From Cyanobacteriota bacterium (lineage in GTDB: Bacteria; Cyanobacteriota; Cyanobacteriia; PCC-6307; Cyanobiaceae), in contig JAPLIE010000156.1 in the NCBI GenBank assembly GCA_026389265.1, forward strand, positions 1 to 32,004: a stretch of DNA of 32,004 nt, given 5' to 3'. Below are positions 23,747 to 32,004 of this stretch, one piece after another. Below the pieces are notes generated by a model. That model ran no database searches. It was given only the letters and a program-made list of their open reading frames with translations, and was not told the DNA's origin. The translations under genes were made by a program, and so were the position numbers. The first letter of the stretch is position 1, and each line of letters opens with the position of its first letter.

Positions 23747-24724
23747 ATGCCGATCGGAACCGCCTGGACCGCCCAGCCGGCCGTGCTGGCGAGCAGCGGG
23801 GGCTACCGCCATTTCGCACTGATCGGCGAGCGAGGCCGGGGCCGGGATCGGGCGGTGGAGCTAGCGGCGGTGCTGGAGCGTTCCTTCCGGCTGGTCGTGC
23901 CGCTGCGGAGCCTGCGCGACCGGCAGCTCTGGCAGCCTGGCTGGCAGTCCCTGCGCCGCCCCATGCAGATCATCCCCGCCATCGACCTGCTCGACGGCCA
24001 ATGCGTGCGGCTGCATCAGGGCGATTACGACCAGGTGACCCACTTCTCAGGCGATCCGGTGGCCCAGGCCCTGGCCTGGCAGCGGCAAGGAGCCGAACGG
24101 CTCCACCTCGTGGATTTGGACGGGGCCCGCAGCGGCGAACCGGTGAACGACGCGGTGGTGCGGGCGATCGTGGCGGCGCTCGCCATCCCGGTGCAGCTCG
24201 GTGGCGGGGTGCGGAGTGTGGAGCGGGCCGAGGCCCTGCTGGCGATCGGCCTCGACCGGGTGATCCTCGGCACCGTGGCGATCGAGCAACCGGCCCTGGT
24301 TCGGGATCTGGCCGCCCGCCATCCGGGACGCATCGTGGTGGGCATCGATGCCCGCAACGGCCGGGTGGCCACCCGCGGCTGGCTGGAGGAGAGCGATGTG
24401 GAAGCGGAGGCCCTAGCGGCGAGCTTCGAAGGCAGCGGCGTCGCCGCCCTGATCACCACCGACATCGCCACCGATGGCACCCTGGCCGGACCGAACCTCC
24501 CCTTTCTGCGGCGGATGGCACAGGCCAGCTCCATTCCGGTGATCGCCTCCGGCGGCATCGGCGATCTCACGGATCTGCTCAGCCTCCTCTCCCTGGCGCC
24601 CCTCGGGGTGGAAGGGGTGATTGTGGGCCGAGCCCTCTACGACGGTCGGGTCGATCTGGCCGAGGCCCTGCAGGCGATCGGTCCGGCCCGCCTGCAGGAT
24701 CCGGACAGCCTGCCGATCGCCTGA
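23747..24724 (+). CDS. hisA: HisA isomerase, possibly fused to an N-terminal Trp-rich (TIGR02450-like) domain
   Basis: From ATG 23963 the frame encodes a full 253-residue HisA (ProFAR isomerase) of histidine synthesis, with PAIDLLDGQCVRL (catalytic D8), VDLDGARSG, QLGGGVRS, VGIDARNGRVATRGW (D129), TTDIATDGTL and ASGGIG. The same frame is open upstream with no stop to ATG 23747, which has AAGAGG 6 nt before it, whereas ATG 23963 has no Shine-Dalgarno. The added 72 residues look like the small Trp-rich TIGR02450 family: GTAWTAQPAV, YRHFALIG, VELAAVLERS, LRDRQLWQPGW. Either one 325-residue fusion is made, or two overlapping products arise by internal initiation. HisA itself is certain; the fusion is inference. 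Confidence 0.9.
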   Translation: MPIGTAWTAQPAVLASSGGYRHFALIGERGRGRDRAVELAAVLERSFRLVVPLRSLRDRQLWQPGWQSLRRPMQIIPAIDLLDGQCVRLHQGDYDQVTHFSGDPVAQALAWQRQGAERLHLVDLDGARSGEPVNDAVVRAIVAALAIPVQLGGGVRSVERAEALLAIGLDRVILGTVAIEQPALVRDLAARHPGRIVVGIDARNGRVATRGWLEESDVEAEALAASFEGSGVAALITTDIATDGTLAGPNLPFLRRMAQASSIPVIASGGIGDLTDLLSLLSLAPLGVEGVIVGRALYDGRVDLAEALQAIGPARLQDPDSLPIA

Positions 24725-24792
24725 CCTCCAGGAGCGGCCGGCCGGTCGGCTGGAAACCGGCCGAGCCGAGCTTGGGAACCGCAGGCCATGAC

Positions 24793-24837
24793 TTGACAAC
24801 CGGATAAAAACAGTTCCTAGATCAGCTGACCTATAAC
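24793..24837 (+). promoter_or_regulatory. possible promoter elements upstream of the Fur-family gene
   Basis: A perfect TTGACA lies at 24793-24798 and a TATAAC (5 of 6 to consensus) at 24832-24837, in an A+T-rich patch of the 139-bp gap after hisA. They are 33 nt apart, so they cannot belong to one standard sigma-70 promoter. TATAAC would give a transcript start ~20 nt before GTG 24864 and is the better -10. No clear Fur-box palindrome was found. Confidence 0.3.
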
Positions 24838-24863
24838 GGATCGACGCACGAGATCCAAGCCGC

Positions 24864-25361
24864 GTGGCCCTCGCCACTTTTCCTGTTGGGGCTTCCCCTG
24901 CCAAGGACACCCAAATCAGCTCCGACGGGCTCGCCCACAGCGACGCTGGTCGACCGACCAACGTGGAGGAGGTGTACCAGCGTTGCCGCCACCTCGGCAT
25001 GCGTCTCAGCCGGCAGCGCCGCATGGTGCTCGATCTGCTCTGGGCCGAGCGCAGTCACCTCAGCGCCCGCGACATTTTCGAGAAGCTCAATGATTTGGGT
25101 CGCAATATCGGCCATACCTCCGTCTATCAGAACCTTGAGGCCCTGCAGTCGGCCGGGGTGATCGAATGCATCGACCGGGCCAGCGGCCGCCTGTATGGCT
25201 ATCGGGCCGATCCCCACAGCCACCTGACCTGCGTCGAGTCCGGATCCATCACCGACCTTGACGTGGAGCTGCCCAACGAGCTTCTCCGCCAGATCGAGGC
25301 CGCCACGGGATTCGCCATCGAGAGCTACACCCTCCATCTCAGTGGCCGGCGCCGTCCTTGA
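24864..25361 (+). CDS. Fur-family transcriptional regulator (atypical metal sites)
   Basis: A 165-residue regulator. The winged-helix part is clear: MRLSRQRRMVLDLLW, SHLSARDIFEKL, and the recognition helix HTSVYQNLEALQSAGVIE. The dimerisation part has HSHLTCVESGSITDLDVEL, the place where Fur/PerR proteins carry HxHxxCxxCG. Here H118, H120 and C123 remain, but the second Cys of that site and the C-terminal CxxC are absent, so the usual structural zinc cannot form. It may sense peroxide, iron or another metal; I cannot assign Fur, PerR or Zur. The start is GTG 24864. The 30-residue N-terminal leader is variable. It stands just upstream of DUF3685, with an 79-bp gap. Confidence 0.88.
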   Translation: MALATFPVGASPAKDTQISSDGLAHSDAGRPTNVEEVYQRCRHLGMRLSRQRRMVLDLLWAERSHLSARDIFEKLNDLGRNIGHTSVYQNLEALQSAGVIECIDRASGRLYGYRADPHSHLTCVESGSITDLDVELPNELLRQIEAATGFAIESYTLHLSGRRRP

Positions 25362-25440
25362 GGAGCCACGCCACAAGGCCTCAGGCCTGGATGGAACGCC
25401 TGCCGCTCGTTACGGTGTGAGCTCACCCGCTCTCCCGACC

Positions 25441-27189
25441 GTGAGCCGCCGCAAGGCTGAGCCCGGCCCATGGCTACTTCTCTTCGCCGAGCCCCTGCAG
25501 CGTGAGGGATTGCAGCGCTGGCTGGAGGACGACCCGGCGGGTTATCGGGTCACGGCGGATCCCGCCCAAGAGGGCCTTTCCCCGCGGCTGCTGATCTGGA
25601 GTGTCACCAGCCCACCGCCAGCGGAGCGACTCGAGGCCGAAGCCCGCCAGCTGCTCGATCGCTGGCAACCCGCGCCGCTGCTGCTCCTGCTCCCGGAGGG
25701 CCACCGCTACCCCCAGCGGCTGCTGCTGAGTCTGCCGGTGCAGGGCCTGCTGGAGCAGCCTGAGCCCAGCCTGCTGCGCCAGAGCGTGGCCACCCTTCTA
25801 GCCGGTGGAAGGGTGGTGGAGATCGCCCCGGCCTCGGGACCGCCACCGCCGCCGCCTGAGCGGCCACCCCTGGGTCTGGGGGAATGGCTGCTGGTGAGTG
25901 GCCTCCAACAGATCGATGCGGAACTGCGCATCTGCTCGGCCCTGCTCGACCCGCTGCCCGCCAACCCCCTGACCCAGCTGCTGCTGGAGGGCCGGCGCCG
26001 GGAACTGCGGGCGGCCCGCTCCCTGCTGCTCTGGCTCTGGGGGCCCCTGCAGATGGCCTGGAGCCCCGGGGAGGCCGGCTGGGAGCCGGCGGCGCCTGTT
26101 GCAGGATCCGCTTCAGCGGCCCGGCTCGGGTTTCGCGGCTCCCCAGGTCCCAAGGGCAGCGCCGGCGCGGGCCAGCCGGTGCTCCACAGCGAAGCAACGC
26201 CCGGCCAGGGAGGGGTGAGCCTCACCCTGCGCCAGCGCACCGCCGACGGCATCTGGCAGGCCCTGCGGGAGCGCCTCAGCCAGGCGGCCAGCCAGGGGCC
26301 CGACAATCGCAGTGGCGAGCTGCTGGCCTTCGATGGTCTTCATCCCAACCGTCGCAGCGATCTGCTGCTGGCCCTGCTTGAACAGTTCGAACTGCTGCGC
26401 CGGCGGCTCCAACACCAGGAGATCGGCGGCGACGCGCTGATCCTGGCCTGGAACGAGCTGCAGCCGGAGCTACGGCGCCAGGCCCTGCGCCGGATGGCCG
26501 GCTCCTACGTGCAGCTGCCGAACGAGGGGAAACTCCGCCCCGTGGCCGACACCCTGGTGGGATCGGCCGATTTTGCTGTGCTGGATCCGGAACTCCCCGA
26601 TCCCAGGGCCATGCTCACCACCCTCCTGCAGGCCCGTCCGCTGCTGGTGGAGGGGCGGCTGCTGGGCCCCGATGAACCCCAGGCGGTGCTGTATCTGGAA
26701 ATGTTGCTGGCCAACTGGCTGGTGCGCAGTGCCGAGCTGATCAGCGCCGAGGTGCTCGCCGCCTGTGCCGAGTGGCCCGAGCTGCGGCGCTACCTGCTGC
26801 GGCCCGACCTGCTAGCCACCCGCAACCTCGAACGGCTGCGCAACCAGCTCAACAGCCAGCAGCGCTGGAGCAGCTGGATCACCCGCCCTGTGCAGCTCTA
26901 CGAAAGCCGGCGGCCGCTCTTCCGCCTCGAAGCCGGGGCGATCGACACCATCACCCTCACCGAGCCGAGGGACCGGGAATTGCGGCAGTTGCCCTGGCTC
27001 CAGCAACTGGTGACCCTGGCCTTAGAGGCCCGGGATGCCCTTGCCCCCCAGGTGCAGAGCCTCATCCGGTCCTTCGGCGACTTGGTGGTGGTGGTGCTCA
27101 CCCAGGTGGTGGGCCGGGCGATCGGACTGGTCGGGCGTGGCATTGCCCAGGGGATGGGACGCAGCCTCGGCCGAACCGAACGGAGCTGA
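25441..27189 (+). CDS. DUF3685 / Ycf55-like protein
   Basis: A ~582-residue protein of the cyanobacterial DUF3685 family, related to Ycf55 of red algal plastids; function unknown. The first ~130 residues (WLLLFAEPLQREGLQRWLE and on) look like a worn response-regulator receiver fold. A Pro/Gly/Ala-rich middle follows. The conserved C-terminal half carries LLAFDGLHPNRRSDLLLALLEQ, RRMAGSYVQLPNEG, VLDPELPDPRAML, YESRRPLF and ITLTEPRDRELRQLPWLQQL, and ends in a hydrophobic stretch near FGDLVVVVLTQVVGRAIGLV that may bind membrane. The start is uncertain; I use GTG 25441 because it begins right at the folded part. GTG 25417 is an alternative. Confidence 0.82.
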   Translation: MSRRKAEPGPWLLLFAEPLQREGLQRWLEDDPAGYRVTADPAQEGLSPRLLIWSVTSPPPAERLEAEARQLLDRWQPAPLLLLLPEGHRYPQRLLLSLPVQGLLEQPEPSLLRQSVATLLAGGRVVEIAPASGPPPPPPERPPLGLGEWLLVSGLQQIDAELRICSALLDPLPANPLTQLLLEGRRRELRAARSLLLWLWGPLQMAWSPGEAGWEPAAPVAGSASAARLGFRGSPGPKGSAGAGQPVLHSEATPGQGGVSLTLRQRTADGIWQALRERLSQAASQGPDNRSGELLAFDGLHPNRRSDLLLALLEQFELLRRRLQHQEIGGDALILAWNELQPELRRQALRRMAGSYVQLPNEGKLRPVADTLVGSADFAVLDPELPDPRAMLTTLLQARPLLVEGRLLGPDEPQAVLYLEMLLANWLVRSAELISAEVLAACAEWPELRRYLLRPDLLATRNLERLRNQLNSQQRWSSWITRPVQLYESRRPLFRLEAGAIDTITLTEPRDRELRQLPWLQQLVTLALEARDALAPQVQSLIRSFGDLVVVVLTQVVGRAIGLVGRGIAQGMGRSLGRTERS

Positions 27190-27204
27190 AAGACGACGGG
27201 CACA

Positions 27205-27924
27205 ATGGTGCCCAGCCGTCAGCGGGACTTGCCCCACACCAACGATCAGCGCCGCCCAGCGCCCCCGATGGTCCCGGAGATCCAGCCATTCCTGGCCATC
27301 GATGGGATCCCCGCTTCAGGGGCATCATCGCGGCGGTGGCTGCAGGCAAGATGGCGCCGCACCCTCGGGGCATTCGCCGCACTGCTCCTGCTCCTGGCGG
27401 TGGGTCTGGGGTCCGGCTCACCCGCCGCAGCCAGCCTGGACAACGACCGTTATGACGGCAACATCTTCTCCCTCTACGCCGGCAACGGCTCGCTGGTACC
27501 GCCGCGAAGCAGCCTGGCCCTGGCCCTGGAGCAGCACCGGGTCGCTGTGGTGGTGTACTACCTCGATGACAGCAGCGTGAGCAAGCGATTCGCGCCGGTG
27601 GTGTCGGAGCTGCAGCGGCTCTGGGGTAACAACGTCGAGCTGATCCCCCTGGTCACCGACCCCCTGCGTCCGGGCGGCAAGGCCGCCGCCGGTTCCCTGC
27701 CCGCCGGGGATCCCTCCCGCTACTGGAGCGGCCTGATCCCCCAGGTGGTGGTGTTCGACCGCCAAGGCCAGGTGGTGTTCGATGCCAGCGGCCAGGTGGA
27801 GGTGGATCGGATCAATGGGGCGGTGAGCCAGGCCACCGGTCTGCCGCTGCCGGCCCCCTCGGGCCTGGACAGCACGCGCAGCTTCAATGAGCTCAACAGC
27901 GAAGTGGTGAGCGGCAGCCGATGA
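27205..27924 (+). CDS. exported thioredoxin-fold thylakoid protein (photosystem I accumulation-factor type)
   Basis: A 239-residue protein with a basic N-terminus ([12 protein letters not shown]) and a hydrophobic helix ([15 protein letters not shown]) ending in PAAAS, i.e. a signal peptide or membrane anchor. The mature part begins [24 protein letters not shown], a segment I know from cyanobacterial proteins annotated as thylakoid membrane photosystem I accumulation factor. It continues as a thioredoxin-like fold: [20 protein letters not shown], then [20 protein letters not shown]. The usual CxxC is absent, so it is not a disulfide reductase. ATG 27205 or ATG 27268 may be the start. It sits 15 bp after DUF3685, and its stop overlaps the fumC start as ATGA, so the three are probably one operon. 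Confidence 0.78.
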   Translation: MVPSRQRDLPHTNDQRRPAPPMVPEIQPFLAIDGIPASGASSRRWLQARWRRTLGAFAALLLLLAVGLGSGSPAAASLDNDRYDGNIFSLYAGNGSLVPPRSSLALALEQHRVAVVVYYLDDSSVSKRFAPVVSELQRLWGNNVELIPLVTDPLRPGGKAAAGSLPAGDPSRYWSGLIPQVVVFDRQGQVVFDASGQVEVDRINGAVSQATGLPLPAPSGLDSTRSFNELNSEVVSGSR

Positions 27925-29333
27925 CCCCTTCCTCCGCCGGCGATCCCGCCCCCGCGCCGGCACAGCGCCGCGAGAGCGACAGCCTCGGGCCTGTGATGGT
28001 GCCGGCGGATCACTACTGGGGCGCCCAGACCCAGCGCTCGATCCATTTCTTTCCCTTCGGCCAGCCGATGCCGCTGGCGGTGTTGCATGCCTTCGGCGAG
28101 CTCAAGGCCGCCTGCGCCGAGGTGAATCGCGACCTGGGCCGCCTGGATCCCGCCCTGGCCGCGGCGATCGTGGCAGCTGCGGAGCAGGTGGCCGGCGGCG
28201 AACTGGATCGCGAGTTCCCGCTGAAGATCTGGCAGACGGGCTCCGGCACCAAAACCAACATGAATGCCAATGAGGTGATCGCCAACCGGGCGATCGAGGC
28301 CCTCGGCGGCGCGCTGGGCAGCAAGCAGCCGGTGCATCCCAACGACCACGTGAACCTGAGCCAGTCGAGCAACGACACCTTCCCCACCGCCCTGCATATG
28401 GCCGTGGCGCTTGAAGTGGAAGGACGACTGATCCCGGCGGTGGAGGCGCTGCGATCACTCCTGGCCCAGCGGGCGGAGCAATGGGCGGAGGTGATCAAGA
28501 TCGGCCGCACCCATCTCCAGGATGCGGTGCCCCTGCGGCTGGGCCAGGAGTTCGGCGGCTATGCCGCCCAGCTCGATCTCGGCCTCGACACCCTGCGCGC
28601 CAGCCTGCCCCAGGTGTTGCAGCTGGCGATCGGCGGCACGGCTGTGGGCACTGGGCTCAATGCACCACTCGGCTTCGGCGAAGCGGTGGCGGCCCGGCTG
28701 GCGGAGCGGCTAGAGCTGCCCTTCACCAGCGCCCCGAACAAGTTCCAAGCGCTGGCGGGGCATGAACCCCTGGCGGCTGCCCATGGGGCCCTCACGGTGC
28801 TGGCGGGAAGCCTGATGAAAATCGCCAATGACATCCGCTGGCTGGGCAGCGGTCCCCGCTGTGGCCTGGGTGAGTTGAGACTTCCGGAGAATGAACCCGG
28901 CTCCTCGATCATGCCGGGCAAGGTGAATCCCACCCAGTGCGAGAGCCTCACCATGGTGGCCCTGCAGGTGATGGGCAACAACACCGCCGTGCAGATGGCC
29001 GCCAGCCAGGGCAACTTCGAGCTGAATGTCTTTAAGCCGCTGATCGCCCACAATCTGTTGGAGAGCATCGAGCTCCTCAGCGGCGGCTGTGAGGGGTTCC
29101 GGCGCTTCTGCATCGAGGGGATCGAACCCGACCGAACCAGGATCGAGGCGCTGCTGGCGGGCAGCCTGATGCTGGTCACCGCCCTTACACCCGCGATCGG
29201 CTACGACAAGGCCGCCGCCATCGCCGAACACGCGCACCACAAGGGCCTCACCCTGCGGGAGGCCGCCTTGGGGCTAGGGCACCTGAGCGGTGAGGAATTT
29301 GATTCGCTGGTGCGGCCCGAGCGGATGGTTTGA
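27921..29333 (+). CDS. fumC: class II fumarate hydratase
   Basis: FumC interconverts fumarate and malate. The 470-residue protein has the superfamily signature [15 protein letters not shown], which carries the mobile catalytic loop. Other conserved regions are [39 protein letters not shown] with the substrate-binding Ser/Asn/Asp, [20 protein letters not shown] with the catalytic histidine, and [13 protein letters not shown]. Asn-rich SQSSNDTFP and [10 protein letters not shown] favour fumarase over aspartase, though aspartase cannot be fully excluded. ATG 27921 overlaps the previous stop (ATGA). The first ~20 residues are a variable Pro/Ala leader. Confidence 0.95.
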   Translation: MTPSSAGDPAPAPAQRRESDSLGPVMVPADHYWGAQTQRSIHFFPFGQPMPLAVLHAFGELKAACAEVNRDLGRLDPALAAAIVAAAEQVAGGELDREFPLKIWQTGSGTKTNMNANEVIANRAIEALGGALGSKQPVHPNDHVNLSQSSNDTFPTALHMAVALEVEGRLIPAVEALRSLLAQRAEQWAEVIKIGRTHLQDAVPLRLGQEFGGYAAQLDLGLDTLRASLPQVLQLAIGGTAVGTGLNAPLGFGEAVAARLAERLELPFTSAPNKFQALAGHEPLAAAHGALTVLAGSLMKIANDIRWLGSGPRCGLGELRLPENEPGSSIMPGKVNPTQCESLTMVALQVMGNNTAVQMAASQGNFELNVFKPLIAHNLLESIELLSGGCEGFRRFCIEGIEPDRTRIEALLAGSLMLVTALTPAIGYDKAAAIAEHAHHKGLTLREAALGLGHLSGEEFDSLVRPERMV

Positions 29334-29358
29334 TCGGGGTCAAACCGGCCGCAGCCCA

Positions 29359-30549
29359 TCACCCCCCCGCGTAAAGCCCCGACCCCACGATCAGCACCTC
29401 CCCACCCGGCGCCACCACCCGTCGCAGATAAGTGGTTTTGCGCTCCGGCAGCTTTGAAGCCGAAGGGCGCGGCCAGTTGTAGGTGGTCCAGGTGGATCCA
29501 TCCCTGAGCACCGCCTTGAGAGAAGCGGCGGCAATGGCGCGTTCGGCTGGATCAGGCCACCTGAGCAGGCTGCGGCCCTCCAGGGCCGGGAAGGCGGGGT
29601 TGAGCAGCAGGGTGCCGCTGCGATCGAGCACGAACACGTAGGTGTCCTGATAAAAGAAGGGTCCGAGCGGATCGCGCAACGCCGCGAAGGCCCCGCGACC
29701 CTCCCGTTGCAGCAGCGTCGCAGCGCTCTCCACCGCATCCACCACGAAGGCCTTCACCATCGGCGGTTCATACAGGCCTGAGAGCACCAGGTAGGTGCGG
29801 CCCGAAGGCGCCGTGACCCGCTCCACGTAGGTGGCCTTCCACACCGGCCGGCGGTCACCGGCGATCGGACGGCGCCACTGGTAATGCACCCAGCCCCGGC
29901 CGCTCGGGGATTCGGCCACCGCCAGGATCTGGCGGCCGAAGGGCTTGCCGCCCAGGTCCTGAAACTCCCTGTAGTTCAGACCCTCGCCACGCAGGTCGGG
30001 GGGATACACCACGCTCCTGCCATCGCTGCCGAGCACCACGATGTAGGACTGGCCCTCGAACCAGGGGGCGCCCCGCCGGCGGAAGGCCGCGAAGGCCTCC
30101 TCCCCGCGCGTGCGCACCTCGGCGGCGGCTGCTTCCACGCGGTTCACCAGCGCCTGAACTTGGGTATCGGCATCGAAAGAGTCGGCAGCGCCAGCGGCCG
30201 GTCCAGGAGCCGGGGCCGCGGGTTTGGCGGCGGCGGGTTTGGAAGACGAAGGGGCTGCCGTCGGAATCTGGGCCAGAGCGGCAGCGTTCGGCCGATGCGG
30301 GGCGGGCAGGGCAGGTCGGCGAACGGCTTGCTGAGCTGATCCCGAAGTCTCGACAAAAGCGACGGGATGGGCCTGCAGGCCCCGCTGAGGATCGATGGGA
30401 GAGGCGGTGGCCGATCTCTGGCCGGGGCTGCCAAGCATCAGGAGGGCCAACGTGGCTGCGGCCACAGGCCCCGAAACCCTGGGGCCTGGTAGGGGCGGCT
30501 CCTGCGCTGCTCGCACCGATTGCCGCCGCGCACCTTCCGATTCCCCCAT
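29359..30549 (-). CDS. exported protein with two tandem Cache-like sensor domains
   Basis: A 396-residue protein. A hydrophobic stretch (AAATLALLMLG, residues 31-41) and SATAS give a signal peptide or anchor. A Pro/Ala-rich linker (~70-125) follows. Two repeats come next, residues ~130-262 and ~268-395. Each opens with a helix and AF-A-R (EEAFAAFRRRG, RGAFAALRDP), then a PAS-like strand (YIVVLGSDGRSVVYPPDL, YVFVLDRSGTLLLNPAF), and ends in V-x-SGLY (LVLSGLY, LIVGSGLY). This pattern matches single-Cache domains, which bind small ligands outside the membrane. No kinase, cyclase, methyl-accepting or other output domain is present. GTG 30606 is an in-frame alternative start; ATG 30549 is used. Confidence 0.8.
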   Translation of the reverse strand: MGESEGARRQSVRAAQEPPLPGPRVSGPVAAATLALLMLGSPGQRSATASPIDPQRGLQAHPVAFVETSGSAQQAVRRPALPAPHRPNAAALAQIPTAAPSSSKPAAAKPAAPAPGPAAGAADSFDADTQVQALVNRVEAAAAEVRTRGEEAFAAFRRRGAPWFEGQSYIVVLGSDGRSVVYPPDLRGEGLNYREFQDLGGKPFGRQILAVAESPSGRGWVHYQWRRPIAGDRRPVWKATYVERVTAPSGRTYLVLSGLYEPPMVKAFVVDAVESAATLLQREGRGAFAALRDPLGPFFYQDTYVFVLDRSGTLLLNPAFPALEGRSLLRWPDPAERAIAAASLKAVLRDGSTWTTYNWPRPSASKLPERKTTYLRRVVAPGGEVLIVGSGLYAGG

Positions 30550-30659
30550 CCCGCGGCCATCCCGGCATTCGCTCCGCAGAATGCCACGCTCCCGCCAAAC
30601 CGCCACCGGCCGCCCCCAGCCCGTTCCGTTCCGAAGTCGGCTCCAGAGCGCCGCGGGGC

Positions 30660-32004
30660 TCAGAGCAGATTCGCCGCCAGCTCCGCCAGCTCGGAGCGCT
30701 CACCCCGCAGCAGGCTCACGTGGCCGGCCAGCGGTTGGCCCTTGAAGCGCTCCACCAGCCAGGTGAGGCCGTTGCTCTCAGCATCCACATAAGGATTATC
30801 GATCTGATAGGGATCACCGGTGAACACGATCTTGGTGCCCTCGCCCACCCGGGTCACGATCGTCTTCACCTCATGGGGCGTGAGGTTCTGCGATTCATCC
30901 ACCACCATGAACTGCCGCGGAATCGAGCGACCGCGGATGTAGCTGATCGCCTCCACCTCCAGCAGACCCATGCCCTTGAGATCGGCCCAGCTGTTGCGGG
31001 GCCCCCGCTGGCCACCCCGCCCCCCCTGGTGGCCACCGCCCTCCTCGCCGCCGAGCAGAAAATCGAGGTTATCGATGATCGGCTGCATCCAGGGGGCCAT
31101 TTTCTCCTCGAGATCGCCCGGCAGAAAGCCCATCTCCTTGCCCAGCGAAATCACCGGCCGGGTCACCAGTAGCCGCTCATAGAGGCGTTCATCAGCAACC
31201 TGGTGCAGACCGGCCGCCAGGGCGAGCAGGGTCTTGCCGGTGCCCGCCTTGCCCACCAGGGTGACCAGGGGCACGGAGGCATCCAGCAGGAGATCGAGGG
31301 CAAAGGTCTGCTCCCGGTTGCGGGGCTGGATCCGACCCAACCGCACCTTCGGAGCCCGCTGGAGAGGTAGTAAAACGGCCTGGCTGGCCTGAAAGCGGGA
31401 CAACAGGGTGTGATTGGGCTGGGCCCGATCCACCAGGGTCACCCCTTCATTGGCCTGCAGCAGGGGCCGGCTGCCATCAGCTGCTGGGGGGAGTTCATCG
31501 AGGGGCAGGCCTCCGGTCTTGACCCGATCCATCTGGTCGGCACTCACCCAGAGCTCGCAGACTCCGGAGTAGAGGTCGGCGATGTCCACCTTGTCGGTGG
31601 TGTAGTCCTGCGCAATCAGGCCCACCGCATCAGCCTTGATCCGCAGGTTGGTGTCCTTGGTGACGAGCACCACCGGCGGCCGGGTGCCCACCACCTGCTC
31701 CAGCCTCTGCTCGAGCGCCACCGCCAAGATGTTGTTGTCGCCATTGCCACCCCGCAGCTCGGGCGGCAGCTGGGCCAGGGTCTCATTGCGGCAGAACACC
31801 ACCTTGATGGTGCCGCCGGTTGCTGCATCGATCGTTACCCCATCGGCCAGGTTGCCCTTCTCGCGCAGCTCATCCAGCAGCCGCGACACCAGGCGAGCAT
31901 TGCGGCCCTTCTCCGAGGGATCCCGCTTGAAGCGGTCGATCTCCTCCACCACCTCGATCGGCACCACCACGTTGTTGTCCTCGAAGCGGGTCAGCGCCGA
32001 GGGG
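30660..32004 (-). CDS. PIN-PhoH family ATPase/ribonuclease (5'-truncated at right edge)
   Basis: The N-terminal end lies beyond the window; the frame stays open to the edge as ...SALTRFEDNN before VVVPIEVVEEIDRFK. That is the PIN-domain strand and helix normally preceded by a DTNVL motif, which is therefore outside. Later PIN acidic residues are seen in NGDNNILAVAL and LVTKDTNLRIKA. The PhoH ATPase half has Walker A VGKAGTGKT, LYERLLVTRPV, LGKEMGFLPGDLEEKM, Walker B FMVVDESQNLTPHE and KIVFTGDPYQID. PIN-PhoH (COG1875, YlaK-like) proteins are ATP-driven RNA helicase/nucleases. A Gly/Arg-rich insert (GGGHQGGRGG) divides the ATPase domain. The gene lies 110 bp upstream of the Cache gene on the same strand. 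Confidence 0.93.
   Translation of the reverse strand, partial: PSALTRFEDNNVVVPIEVVEEIDRFKRDPSEKGRNARLVSRLLDELREKGNLADGVTIDAATGGTIKVVFCRNETLAQLPPELRGGNGDNNILAVALEQRLEQVVGTRPPVVLVTKDTNLRIKADAVGLIAQDYTTDKVDIADLYSGVCELWVSADQMDRVKTGGLPLDELPPAADGSRPLLQANEGVTLVDRAQPNHTLLSRFQASQAVLLPLQRAPKVRLGRIQPRNREQTFALDLLLDASVPLVTLVGKAGTGKTLLALAAGLHQVADERLYERLLVTRPVISLGKEMGFLPGDLEEKMAPWMQPIIDNLDFLLGGEEGGGHQGGRGGQRGPRNSWADLKGMGLLEVEAISYIRGRSIPRQFMVVDESQNLTPHEVKTIVTRVGEGTKIVFTGDPYQIDNPYVDAESNGLTWLVERFKGQPLAGHVSLLRGERSELAELAANLL

Noticed and set aside
1-32004. HIP1 octamer (GCGATCGC) enrichment
   Set aside because: Only a couple of copies seen by eye (near 15287 and 17906), so not enriched; this fits picocyanobacteria lacking HIP1 but is not a feature.
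1-32004. tRNA, rRNA, CRISPR, IS ends, prophage or integrase genes
   Set aside because: Looked for on both strands; no cloverleaf, repeat array, transposase or integrase-like protein was found.

Overview
The window is about two thirds G+C, is packed with genes on both strands, and has no gap above 300 bp. Several products occur almost only in oxygenic phototrophs: Psb32, a high-light-inducible protein (HLIP), a DUF3685/Ycf55-type protein, a lumenal thioredoxin-fold protein of the photosystem I accumulation-factor type, and a CSP41-like epimerase. This points to a cyanobacterium, probably a high-GC Synechococcus/Cyanobium-type picocyanobacterium. Codon use and composition look even throughout. 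I saw no tRNA, rRNA, IS element, prophage block or CRISPR array.

Left part (1-7.7 kb): the HRDC end of RecQ; aroB (shikimate pathway); a minus-strand pair of an unknown protein and a MidA-type methyltransferase; psb32; a two-way terminator; an exported GH104 (lambda-R-like) muramidase; and a minus-strand pair of a GT-B glycosyltransferase and a TIGR04168-type metallophosphoesterase that overlap by 7 bp. Middle (7.7-16.4 kb): nadA, then a ligase-associated exonuclease, a convergent GT4 glycosyltransferase, a small ribbon-helix-helix protein, an ATP-dependent DNA ligase and a ligase-associated DEXH helicase. The fourth member of that repair set, the PdeM-type phosphoesterase, lies about 4 kb further on, behind a glutathione S-transferase. 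Exonuclease, ligase, helicase and phosphoesterase together are the known bacterial Lhr/Lig-associated DNA repair set, here split by unrelated genes.

Right part (16.4-32 kb): a previously unlisted 34-residue single-membrane-span protein, a gamma-glutamylcyclotransferase-like protein, an HLIP, and a large protein joining a decayed sigma-54-activator AAA domain to a NapH/NosR-type membrane polyferredoxin. These are followed by GST-pdeM, a CBS protein, a PgsA-like phosphatidyltransferase and the CSP41-like epimerase. Next comes hisA, which is open in frame with an upstream Trp-rich (TIGR02450-like) domain and so may be a fusion. A Fur-family regulator lacking the usual zinc cysteines precedes a run of DUF3685, thioredoxin-fold lumenal protein and fumC. 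The window ends with a minus-strand exported tandem-Cache protein and a PIN-PhoH ATPase cut by the right edge.

The most unusual items are the split Lhr/Lig set with an adjacent ribbon-helix-helix gene, the possible Trp-rich/HisA fusion, the AAA-polyferredoxin fusion, the small membrane protein and the chromosomal lambda-R-like muramidase. No wholly new multi-gene system is evident.
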